From Diplonema papillatum (taxonomy: Eukaryota; Euglenozoa; Diplonemea; Diplonemida; Diplonemidae), in NCBI GenBank assembly GCA_030068145.1, contig JAPJBO010000043.1, forward strand, positions 372,001-436,000: a stretch of 64,000 nucleotides of DNA. Reading direction: 5' to 3'. Position numbers and translations under genes: made by a program. This document shows positions 49,412 through 61,400 of this stretch, one piece after another. Each line of letters begins with the position of its first letter. Position 1 is the first letter of the stretch. Under the pieces are notes generated by a model, which saw only the letters and a list, made by a program, of their open reading frames with translations, was not told the DNA's origin and searched no databases.

Positions 49412-52400
49412 ATGAGCATCAGCCTGGAGGCGCGAAGCCAAATGTCGGACGAGCAGGTGCAGTCGTTGCTGGACCGAGTAGAAGAACTGCAGAGGGCGCT
49501 AGAAGATGGCACACGAGAGCAGTTGTTGCGCGAAGAGGTACTCTCCGGTCGGTATGCAAATAAAACCAGGCCCCGCCTTTGCCATGTCATACTGTAAGTT
49601 GCACAGACAGCTTCTATTAGGATGTCACAGGGTTATGGAAAGTGAGCAAATGGGGCTTTTTGTTTCCGTATGAACAGCAGATGGTCGCAAATGAATCCGT
49701 CGGACACCGCGCCAGTCAGTTTGAGGTCCCGAACTCTTTGTTGGTGTCCCCACCGACGCAACTTTCAGTACACCGGGCTCTGTTGTATTTATAGCGCATC
49801 CAACGAATACAGAGTGGAAGCGCTCGAGAAGGAGAACGACATCGTGCGCCCGGTTCTGAAGGCCCTTGGGGCCCTCGATGACAAGATCAGCTTGCTGGGC
49901 CACCGAGACATGCGGTCGCTGCTGCCGTGTCCGTTTCGCTGCCCCGGGCCTAATCTTGCGGGCAGGGACGACGATGATGCGGGGCGGGGCGACAAGCAAG
50001 AACTCATGCGTGAAATCGACACGGTGCAGCACACCGTCATGGGTGAAGTGCGCAAGATCATCTCCAGCCACAAAGCCAGGCTCGAAGCCTTCGAGGCACG
50101 CGTGGGGCGCAAGCAGGAGGCGCTCGCCAACGCCGTGAACGATCTGGCCGACACAATCGCCGCTCATAGCACCGACCTCACACATCTGACCCAGCTGCAG
50201 GTATCATCTTTAGCAATTCATCAAGACTTCGACGCCCCGCAAGACGAACTCGCCGCTTTGCTTGAATGTGTTGCCTACTTTGACGGCGCCGCGGTACCGC
50301 GGCTACGACGAAAGCGTCTTACGCCGCCGTAGTTGTACAAGCTAGTGGTGCGACTGAAAACTCTCAAGAGAGTTGATCCCCGCACTCCCTCCTCTCCTGT
50401 TTCTCTCTTCCTCTGTTCCTGCTTGCTGGTCGCTGGGGTATCGTTTTTGCAAGGGTACAGTTACAGTACCCGACGTTACTTACCTGATAATTCAAGGCAC
50501 AGGAAGGTCATCGCACCGAATTGGTCCCATTTATTACAATTAGCGTTTCAAGGAATCATGGAAGTCCGAGCGCCAGGCTATCCCTCAGAAATGCGGCTTG
50601 CACCTGCCATTTCGAGGTAAGAGCGCCCGTAGGTTAAATACGACGCATCACGACACCAACAGGAAACGAGCGCGCAATCTGCAAAGGCAGCCGAAGTCGA
50701 AGCCTGGGAAGGGAAGAAAGATCGTTGGGAGGAAGCATTGGATGGGTTGCAAGGGAGAGTAGAGACCATGGAGCCCCGCGTCGCCGCCATCGAGACGCGA
50801 ACGGTCCCCGCGCTGCGCGACCGGATCGCGAAGGCCGAGAAGGCGGACGGGGCCCGCTCCCTCCGGCACGACGCCGCCGCCGCTTTGGCCGGCAGCGTCC
50901 AAGCTGGACTCGCCGACCTGTCGGGCCGCGTCGCCAACGAGATCGCCAGCCTGACCGAGCGTGTCGGCAGCCTCGAAGCCACCCTCGAGCCGCCGCCAGC
51001 TGAGCAGCACGGCGCCACGAACTCAAACGACGCCCACACCACCCGAGCAGCCCCCGCAGCCTTTCATTCACTCGCCGACGAGATTGCCAGCCTGGCGGAG
51101 CGTGTTGGCAGCCTCGAAGCCACCCCTGAACCGCCGCCGGCCGGGTCCACGAACTCGGACGACGCCCCCCCCGAAGTCGGCGCGGGCGACGGCAACTCGT
51201 CGTGGGCGGCGGAAAAAAGAACGGGCCGAAGGACGACGGAGGCGACCATCGCGCAGGTGTCGGCGGCCGTGGAAGCCCGCGTGGCGGAGGCGGTCGAGCG
51301 CGAGGTGCAGAAGATGGCGTCGGCCGGTGGAGGCGACGCCCGGAAGCGGGAGAAGTGGGAGGGCGGGATCGAGGCCCAGATCGACAATTTGCACCGCGAC
51401 GTGCACGGGCTCCGCGCTGCGTCCAACGGAGTCGGCGACACGTGGAAGTCGTTCGGCGACGCGCTGGTCGGAAAGCTCGGAGACATCGTACGGTCGGTCG
51501 CTGACACGACGGGCCGCGTGACCGAAGAGCGGCTGATTGTCGTCGATTCAGACGGGGCCCGCTCCGTCTCCGGGTCGCCCAGGGGAAGGAGCAAAGCGGC
51601 AGCGAAGCGGGGCAAGAACGCACAGGTGGACGGGTTGACGAAGCTCGTGGAAGACTTGTGCCAGACGCTTGCTTCGGCTGGAGATTCCGACGGCGATGAC
51701 CTAGAAACCGGAGCGAAGAGGGTGAGACAGGTGGAGGCCACGGGTGAAGTTACGACTTGCTTGCAGACGCGGTCCCGCGCGTCTTCCTCTCACGAGGGCC
51801 TGACAGCAGTATGCTCGTTCATTTCTGGAGGGAGAAAAGGTTGTTAACAGATGGGACAGTGAAACCGTTCGTTTTCGGTCAGACTTCAGACTTGCTTTAT
51901 CGGAAAGAGTTGAAGATGGTTGATCTTCACAACTCTTTTCGGCAGAGCCTGGAATCTTCCGATGTAAGTTCAACCGATTTCCCGTTTTATTATTGCTCAA
52001 TGCCAGAGTCGATGGTTGGGAGAAAGAAAAGTTTGTGCTATTGCTATCGACTTGAAGTTCGGACGGCCGATCAAACTTAATACTTCTCGGAAATCTTTAG
52101 CCATACTTCAACTCTTTTGTTGTACGTTGCAGCTGACAGCAAGACAGTCTGGCACTGTTCCACCCCGAAATCAATCGCAGAATGACGAACGCACGGAACC
52201 GACGCTTCTTTCTGACCCGCTGCAGCGCACCCTCGAGCAACTGCACGTTTCTCTCTGCAGAAAAGCCGACACATCGTGCCTCACTTCTCTCAGCAATGGA
52301 TTGGAGTTTCACAAAAAGACTGTCGATTCACTTGCGGAGCATCAGCGAAAGGTTGCCGCGTCGCTGCAGGCCCGCGTCGATGAGCTCGAAACCCGATTTT

Positions 52401-55400
52401 TAGACGTAGAGCGGCGGCACAGCGAACAGCAGGCCCCGCCCACACAAGAGCAAGTTGAGCGCTGGCAACGCTCTGCGGACATGTCGTTGTCGGCGCGTAT
52501 GGCAGCTTTCGAAGCAGCGGCGTCCGCACGTTGCAGTGCGCGAGACGTCGTGACTGAGGCTCTGAAACGCGACGTGTCAACGGTTCGGTCTCACGTCGAG
52601 ATTGTCACCAGGGACGTCACCACAGTCACGCAAGACATCGGCGCGTTCCGCCGCGCGTACGAAGAAGACGCGCGTCGCAGACAAGAGTCAGGTACGGTTT
52701 AGCATTTTTCCTCTGGATTGTAGGTACCAGACCCACAGTGTTATGCACTTGTGACCACTTGCTATGCAATACGGGATGTATCAATTGAACCTGCACAACA
52801 AGGGGCACACAATGTTGTTGAATGATCGTTTGATGCAGAGGAAGTGAATAGTTATATGGCCACCTGGCGAACGAAGCCCACTCGCGAAAGTTCCACCTCC
52901 TCCGAAGGCGATGGTTGCCGCGTACAGAACGGCCTTTATCGGTAAACAGTGCAACCTCCTCACTATGTGCGCGAGACGCGTGTATTTCCCCCGTACTTCT
53001 CATCTAAAACAACGCGAATAGGTAGCCACCTTGTGGACGCCGAGTTCGTGGCAAAGGTCACTGGGCTCGAAAAGACGACGGCCGTCCTCATGGAAAGGCT
53101 GCACGCCGGCAACGGGCACGCTCCACCCGCGCAACACGCATCCTCAGCCGAAGAGATCCGAGATCTGCGCAGTAAGTTGTCAGCGCTCGAAAAAACAACT
53201 ATCGTCCTCACGGAAAGGCTACGTGTCAGCAATGGGACTACCCCCGACCCGATGCAACGCGAGGCTGCCGAAGGCATTCGGGATCTCCGTTTCAAGCTGG
53301 CATCACTCGAAAAGACGACGGCTGTCCTAACGGAAAGGCTGCAAGCCAACGGGCCTAGCCCAGGCCCACCGCAACAGGAGGCTTCAACCGAAGACATCCG
53401 GGAATTACGCTTCAAGCTGTCGTCGCTCGAGAAGGCGACGGCCATGCAGTTCGACCGACTGTCCAAACGAGTGGCGGACGTGTCCGAAAGGAGCATTGCG
53501 CACCCTCCCACGCAGTATTCAGACGTAGACGCCACGCTGATATCGAACCTGTCTCAAAAGCTGAGTGACATAGAAAGAGCCGGAGAAGACAAAGAGCAGC
53601 AAGTCCTCGACCTTGCGTCTCGTGTCGACGCGTTGGCCGGTGTTGAAAAAACGATGCAAGACTTGGCAAAGAGAGTGGCCGGGGTCGAGAAGGAGCGGCA
53701 AACCTCGAATGAAGACGGCGCCAAAGCCGACAAAACGCTGTCGAAGCGGGTAAAAGTGCTCGCCTCGTCCCTCGCAACGCTGCACGTCGATGTGGCGGCC
53801 CTGGGCAACAACCTGCGGGACTCGATCAAGGATGCCGTCGACACAGCCCAGCTGGCCTACCAGAAGTCGAGCAACGTCAAAAGCCTCAACCAGGGCGACC
53901 TGGCGGCGGTTTCGGCGCTCGCGGACTCGCTGCGGGAGGAAAAGCGAGCCACAGATGGCCGGCTCGGGTCCGTGACCCAAAGCATCGCGGCCCTGGCCGC
54001 CCAGGTCGACTCGTCGAACGTCTCGATCAGGACTCTCCAGGAGCAACTCCACGTCACGTTCAACGGCAGCAACGAGCGCTTCGCCGAGCTCTCAGCGCAG
54101 GTGGCCCAATCCCAGCAGCGCGATCACCATTCACGAAGCGACGCAGACCGGGTATGCATCATATGCCATTCCATTTCTTGCGGTACTAACACGAAAATAA
54201 ACAGGAAAGAGAACGCTGGCAGCGTGTTCGGGAGAAGACTAGTCTAACCACCATACTCACCCACTAACAGGCTAATCCTACCCCGGCACGTACAAACAAA
54301 CACGCCTATTCTTTTTGTCACACACACACACACACACACGACGCACGTGTCATGCGGTTTTACATGTTGTAAGCGCCTGCTTCAACACTCGAGGAGGCCT
54401 CGAGTGACGAAGTGCAAAGGGGTGAGTCTTGATTTCAGAATGCAACGCTTTAGGTACTCCCCGAGTAGCGTTTTCACCACCCGAACAGGTTACCCGCATC
54501 AGCACCAGTTTTTCGCAGCGCGTTTCAGACGCTGATCCGTCGAACGATGACGCAGTGGCCCGCTTATCTAGCGTCGAGACTGCGGTATGCTACTCCAAAC
54601 AAACCAGCTTTCAGAAGTAGAAATACCGAACCAGAGGGTGCCGGCAGCCGGATACGTATCCCTGGAGCTCCTCGCCTCGTTGAATGCGCGCGCAAGGTGT
54701 ATGTCACCAGGAGGGACTATCCACATCGCTAGGACTGCCTCTTCCCCACTTCATGTCTTGGGCGCATTGCTCACGAATGTGGCGTCGCCAAGTCCGACAG
54801 CAGAAAAAAGACTACACAGAGGCAAACCTTCATGCACGGCTCAGCTAGTCCTGGCGAGTCAGGGATGACTAGCCACGACCAGTAGTATTCGAAAATCTGC
54901 CGTCCAACAATACGTTGCTATGCTTCTTTTGGCTAGCAATTTGGCGGGTTGACTCAATGATATGGTACGATGCCAAAAGCGGGGGGGGGGGTTTGGGCGG
55001 AAAAATCCCCGCATAGTTCACCAGGGTCTGACGGGTACTGAGGCCCCATACCCTTCCTAAAACATCATTCTGCGTTCAAATACGCCCTCAGAAGCCTCCG
55101 GAGAGCCTTCTATGATGTCCCAAATGCGATTTTGTGGGTTTTTAGGGGGTCCCCCCGCCTGTTGGCCGTAAGCCGCCATAGTAGACACATATGCAACCTG
55201 CAAGATCCCAGCCCAAACACACGTTTTCGGCGTTCTCTAGCACTCTCCAAGTGCATTCGACCCTTGGGCTTCGTGGTTTCTTTCACTCACAGGTGTTCCG
55301 GGACGTGCAAAGATAAGGAGAATGGCCCCCTGCATTGGGGACAGACCGAACTACGCCCTGCCTGTCTGTACAGGCTTTGGGGTCAAATTGCACCGGCTTT

Positions 55401-58400
55401 GGGCGCCTTATGCACCGTTTCGGGCTTCGTTGTGCTGCTTTGAGGTCCATTAAGAACTCTGGTCTGATTTGCGGGACGCTTTCCTCGGTTTTGGCGCCCA
55501 CTTTCACTGTTCTAAGGCCTGTTCAGGCTTCTACCTGCATCATTTTATGCTATTCTGGTGATTCTGCAAGGCTTGGTGAACGAAGTAGGACAAGCGTTAA
55601 GCACCAGGCGATCATCAGCCGTTCTCAATCGTCGTCGAAGCGGTTGACTACGACGCGTTCACTTCATGATTTTGAAGCAGGCTTCACCGCTTTCAGGGCA
55701 GGCTTTCAGAGCTTTCCTGGCAATGTCTTCCCTTCTGGCATCTTTCTCACCCATGGCTGCAAAGTGCTTCTCGCTGGATGACTTTGCACAGGCGGCACAT
55801 GACCCGAGGGATGTGTGGCAAGCTCCTGTGCAGTGAGCTTGGTCAGACAAACTGTGTGGCGCACACACCCGCCATGGTCGGCAGTATCACCTGGGCCACA
55901 GTTTGAGTCCTGTTCCGAGACCCGCTCACGGTGAAGTGGCGCCTACTGGGTCGCTTCCTCTCCAGCTTCGGCGCAAAGTCTTCACCACTGGATGCACTTT
56001 GAACGGTGAAAGTGGGCACCAAAACCGAGCAAAGCGTCCCGCAAATCAGACCAGAGTTCTTAGTGGATCCCAAAGCAGCACAAACGAGACCAAAACGGTG
56101 CACATGGCCCCAAGGCGGCGCAATTCAACCCCAAAGCCTGTATTGGCAGGCAGGGCGTGGTACGGTCTGTAGGGTCCATTCGCCTTGTTTTTGCACACCC
56201 CGGAACACCTGTAAGCGAGATAATTTATGAAGTCCGAGGGTCGAATGCACCTGGAGAATGATAGAGAACGCCGAAAACGTGTGTTTAGGCCGAGATTTTG
56301 CTCCGAGGAGCGACCCAGCTGCAGGTTGCATATGTGTCTTCTATGGCGGTTTACGGCCAGCAGACGGGGGGACCCCCTAAAAACCCACAAAATCGCATTT
56401 GGGACATCATAGAAGGCTCTCCGGAGGCTTCTGAGGGCGTATTTGAACGCAGAATGATGTTTTAGGAAGGGTATGGGGCCTCCCTGGTGGACTAAGCGGA
56501 GATTTCCCCCCCCCCCCTTTTGGCATCGACTCATATGTACACGGTGAACTCCAGCCTCTGAGCTGGAGTGGATCGGGAGGTCCTAGGAGAGGGTGTGGTC
56601 ACACCCGCAAAGGGCATGTGCCACACCCGCAAAGGGCATGTGCCACACCCGCAAAGGGCATGTGCCACACCCGCAAAGGGCATGTGCCACACCCGCAAAG
56701 GGCATGTGCCACACCCGCAAAGGGCATGTGACACCCGCAAAGCGGGTGTGGAAACAGGGGATTTCGGTGGAAATACCTTGGTTCTCATCGGCATTCGGGA
56801 CCGGCCTTGTTTCTTTTGGAATGCAACATGTTCCTTTTGAACCTCAACCCCCTCTGGATTATGTTTGTTGATTGAATTACCTCAGAATACGACTCCCAGT
56901 GCCCTTCTCTCATGGGGTTGGGCCAGTTTCGCTTGTTACTGGGGCCATGGTTTTGTATTGGGGTTTTTTGCTGTGTCTACCTTTTCTTGATTGTTAGACT
57001 CTATGTAGTGCAACAGCAGTGAATCGGAACTTGACAGATCGTGGGGTTCCACCGTTATCCACCGTTGTGTGGACCCCCAAACTGCAGACTGTAGGGGATT
57101 TCTTGTGGCGGCGGTCTGGATTTTGCGTCAGCAGGTGGACAACAACAAGGAGAAAAAGAACTCGAGAACAACCGGCGATAAAACAAACATAGCATAACTT
57201 TGTGGGAACTTACAAAGGAAGGAAGGACAGATCAAGTCTTCGATCAGAGCAAGTTATGTCATGTGCTGGCGGATGTGCCGTGTCCACGCACCCTTTGATC
57301 CAAGCTTTCTCCAGCACAGCTTGCATCGAAGAGGCTCATCGAAGAGAGCAGGATGCTTTTTTTGGACATGCTGACTCATTCCAGCTGCCTTTACTTTTAC
57401 ACGACATGCAGGGCATTCAGCCATGCAGTGGCATTGAATGCGGTCGCGATGTGCTGCGTCGATATGGGCAGCCATCGAGGATTCCACAGCTTTTTTGCCA
57501 CAAAAGTCGCACGGCAAATATGTTTCCGTTTCTTCTTCCTCTTCCTCTTCGTCTTCTTCTTCGTCTTCGTCTTCTTCGTCGTCTGCTTTCTCCTCACACT
57601 CCTCTGCTGCATCGCTATCACCCGCTTCCTCCAATTCCTTCTGAGCTCTCTGCACGAGGTTCTTGGTGAGGTTCTTGTCTGGCACAAACAGCGGCAGTTG
57701 TGGGGGGGCTGTCGGCGCCTCGCAGTTGCACACACGAATCGTTCCAGTTCCACCCGCAAACCGGAACGCCGTATAGGGCCCCCCACGAAAGACGAAGTTG
57801 GTTTTCATTGCGGCAAGCTGCTCACAAAGAACGATAAGGGCTAGATTGCTACGCGCATTGCGGTGCAGGCAATCGCAAATCAAAACTGTTTGTTTTCCGC
57901 GAAAGCCTGTCTGGGACAGATCCGCAACCTTCCACGGAAGTCGGCGGGCTCTCCGTTTTTCCTCCGCGCATGCCAGATCTACCTCGCAGGTTTTTGGGCT
58001 GCTGATCATGGGCACGTCAGCTTTCCGCTCTCCGTTTTCTGCCTCCTCAGCTTCATCCGAACACTGCAATGGAAGGGCATCCATGCGATCCCACCAATGG
58101 CTGAGGCTGTGGCAATACGCATTCGTTGTTGAGCCCTTTCGCACGCTTTCCATGAGGTGGAGGAAGATGTGCGCAGATAAACGGGCACGCAAAAAGGGGA
58201 TGCGGGCGGCAGTTTCTTTTTGACCCCAGTAACGCCAGGGTACGTCCGAATACCGGAATTCGGCAAGGTCGCTTAGGCTGATGAATAGCCAGCGAAATGT
58301 TGGTGATAGCTCTCGTTGCGCCATCATGGAGACTACCTTCCTCACGTGCGCTCCGGTAGCATTCTGGCTGACATCGATGTTCAAAGTGCTGCACAGGTCT

Positions 58401-61400
58401 CGAAGTGCCGACGTACTCTCAGCATCCAGCTCCTTGAACAACGCCAACCCCATACCCTTTATGTCGTGCAGGGCTGGAGAAACGTAGTGTGCTGATGGTG
58501 CCACTGCGCTCAGCAGCGATGTGTAGCCAGCTGCAGCCATTTGGGCAAGGCTGAGGTGAGGAAAGCGATGTATGTACATGCTCCATTCGCTTGTTGGAAC
58601 GGTGCATACTGCGCAGCGGTGGCCTCTTCCACCACACCCGTCAAGCCTCTGCCATCGGTCAAAGTGATCTCCGGTGATCTTTTCGATCCGAACCCGAGTC
58701 ACACCGTGGCCGCGAACGATCTTTGCATTGTGAAGGCGCAAAATTGCATGGTTGAGAAACCGGTTCTCGAAATGCTTAAATTGCGCTTTCTTCCGGTCGA
58801 CGACAGTTACGGACGGGACAAAACCGCCGGTTTCTGGGTATACCAGGGACATCGACAGACGTGTGCGCGCGTTGCGCGATCTCAGCGAGTTTCTTGCTGT
58901 GTACCCGTCGGTATACAGTACGCCAACAAGCGGTACGGAAGACAATCTTGCGGATTCACGCCACCCCTCCTCTTCCAAGACCTTGAACGCACCTGCTAAG
59001 CCCCGTTGCAGTCTCTCCTTTACTCGAGAGCGCGACTCCTTCTCCACTTTTCTGCAGCGCTTCACGGACACCCCGATACTCATGCTAGTACGCCGCTTGT
59101 GCGACTTATTGACAAGGTCTAGCTTTCTCTGGGAGGTCCGTGTTGCATAACGCTCTTCGATGAGAGTTTTGCCCACTTCTAACACAGCAGCGTTTGCGGA
59201 TTGCATGGTTTAATTATTTGTCTTCCTGTGATGAATGAGTCCTTCGATATCGTCTCTGGGCCCCTTATCCACGGACATGGTGTGACCAGATGAATATTGC
59301 GGAAGCACTTGATCAGCGCCAGACTAAAAGGAAGCTCGCAGCAGAAAACGGAAAAATAGAGGCCAGAGTGATGCTGCCGCCGTTATCTGCGGACCTCCAC
59401 GGACATGATGACCTGATCAGCGCGGCAGTGAAGGGAAGCTCGCAGAAGAAAACAGAAAAAGAAAGGTCAAAGTGATGCTGCCGCCCGTGCGGGAACACCG
59501 CCGCAGGAGGCCCTCACGAGCGGAAGTTTACGGGTGACTGGTACGATGAGGCGGTGGGACGCAGAACTGGCGAACAGAAGAGTTCTCAATACGAACTGCG
59601 GCCTGGAGGATGCTGAGGACACAGGACCCTACATGTCCTCAATGTCCTCTTCAATCAGCAGTGCCTGCTGTTCTTCCTCCTGGGGATCATTGTCGCCCGT
59701 CAGACCCAGCCCCATGATCTGGCGGTACTGCTCGTCCAGGTCCACGGCCGCCACTCCCTCGCCAGCAAGTGCTGCACCCTGCGCAATGGGGACCTTCACT
59801 TGCCACAAGCCAAGGTGGAGCTGTCTGCAGAGCACTGGCTTCTGGTCGTCAGCGGGCTCGTCGAGGACGTAGGTGGTTGGGTACAGACCCGATGGCACAC
59901 TGCTGCCCGCGGGGACAACACGTACGCACTCGAGAGTGACTGTTGTGCCCACCACCTTGTAATTAACCTGTGTAAACAGGCCTTCGACGAGGGTCACATG
60001 GAACCCTTGCTCTTTTGCACCCGGCGTCGTAATTGGGAAGGCGATGCGTATGGGCTTCGACGGCTCGTCCGCATCCGTGTTCTGGGCCTGCGTAATGGAC
60101 GACAGAACGGCCAGGAGATCCGCTCCGCGGAACGTGGGCTTAGTGGCTTGAACCACTTTGTTGTACAGCGCGTGCTTAGCATGTGTCTGCTGTCTCCACG
60201 CCGTGATCGGCTTGCTTCTGAGCGTGACACCAACAACCTTCACATCTTGGACGTTGCGCACTTTGCTTTCAATGCGGTATTGATCCGGAAGGGTTCTCGC
60301 CTTCGTCATTGCTGTAACCTCCAACGGCGACTTTTTGTGGAGTCTTACTCCTGTCACCTCGGAAACGAGCTGACGCAGGCTGCTCAACCTTATCGCTGCT
60401 CCGACCTTCTTTACGAGGTATGCCTCAATAAAGTTGGAGACAACGTCGGAGGTCGCCGTGTTGTTGGCTTCGCAGTCGCTGCCATTGTCGCTGCCCTCGA
60501 TCGTGCGCCTCCGCTTGTTGTCTTCAGGTGTTCGTGGCATACTTGAGGACAGTGGCATCGTTGTGTTTAAGAGTGTGTGAGTCGCTGGATGATGTTTTCT
60601 TGAGGTATCAACGAACAGGTATCTGAGAAATTGGGGGAAAAGGCAAAGTCAGTCCAGAATACTGATGAGAACACAGGTATTTACACACGAAAATCCATTT
60701 TTCACACCCGCTTTTTGGGTGTGGCACATGCCCTTTGCGGGTGTGGCACATGCCCTTTGCGGGTGTGGCACATGCCCTTTGCGGGTGTGGCACATGCCCT
60801 TTTCGGACCTCCCGATTTAACTCCATCTCAGAGGCTGGAGTTCACCGTGTATAGTAGGTAGCAAAAGGTCAACAACTGTCTTCAGGTGAGACGGCAGAAT
60901 TCTGTCAACGATTCCGTTGCGCAGAGGCTGGACGCGTGCGCTGACAAGCAGGACGAGGTGTGCCTTTTTCGAGAACAAGGGTTAAGTCGCTCACCCAGCC
61001 GACCCTTGGGCAGCAGTCAGTTGTTAGACTGACTAGCCGCCTTTTAAATGAAGGATGGTCCTTGTGCAGCACCTTGGGTAGTTCAGGTATAGTGGCGATC
61101 TGAGTCCTGTGGGGGCTGACTGCACACCTGCAAACGCATGTGTTGTGGCCATGTTGCCCAGAAGTCGACCTGATCTAGTTCCTTACATATCATCCTCATA
61201 CCAGGGTACGCGCCTTTCCCGACCAGGATCGGACAAAGAAGCATGCCTGCCCCTGGTGTACGCGCCTCGTGTACACCAGGAGGGGCAGGCACTCGACCCA
61301 GGTACTGTGCACCACTGACTGCACCAAAAGGTTGTGGGAAGGTGCGTCCTCATTGCAGCTTTTTCAACGACGATTGCTATCCGAAAACTCTGGTGCCTTG

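Larger units (their letters stand above)
56540..60849 (-). mobile_element. two-gene DNA transposon, CMC-like, TA target-site duplication
   Basis: Terminal inverted repeats begin CACGGTGAACTCCAGCCTCT and (right end, reverse strand) the same 20 bases, continuing GAG-TGGAGT. Both ends are flanked by TA. Just inside, each end has ATCGGGAGGTCC and a tandem array of CCACACCCGCAAAGGGCATG-type 22-mers: six full copies plus a variant on the left (56600-56752), about four on the right in inverted orientation (60698-60802). Two minus-strand ORFs fill the interior: a 309-aa protein and a 650-aa transposase candidate. Starting with CAC and using a 2-bp TA target resembles the Mirage branch of the CMC superfamily, but the family is inferred. 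Confidence 0.85.

Noticed and set aside
56600..56752. 22-bp repeats as a coding repeat (ACATPAKGMCHTRKGHVPHPQR in the plus frame)
   Set aside because: The open frame is a by-product of the repeat period; the mirror array at the other transposon end shows that it is a subterminal DNA repeat.
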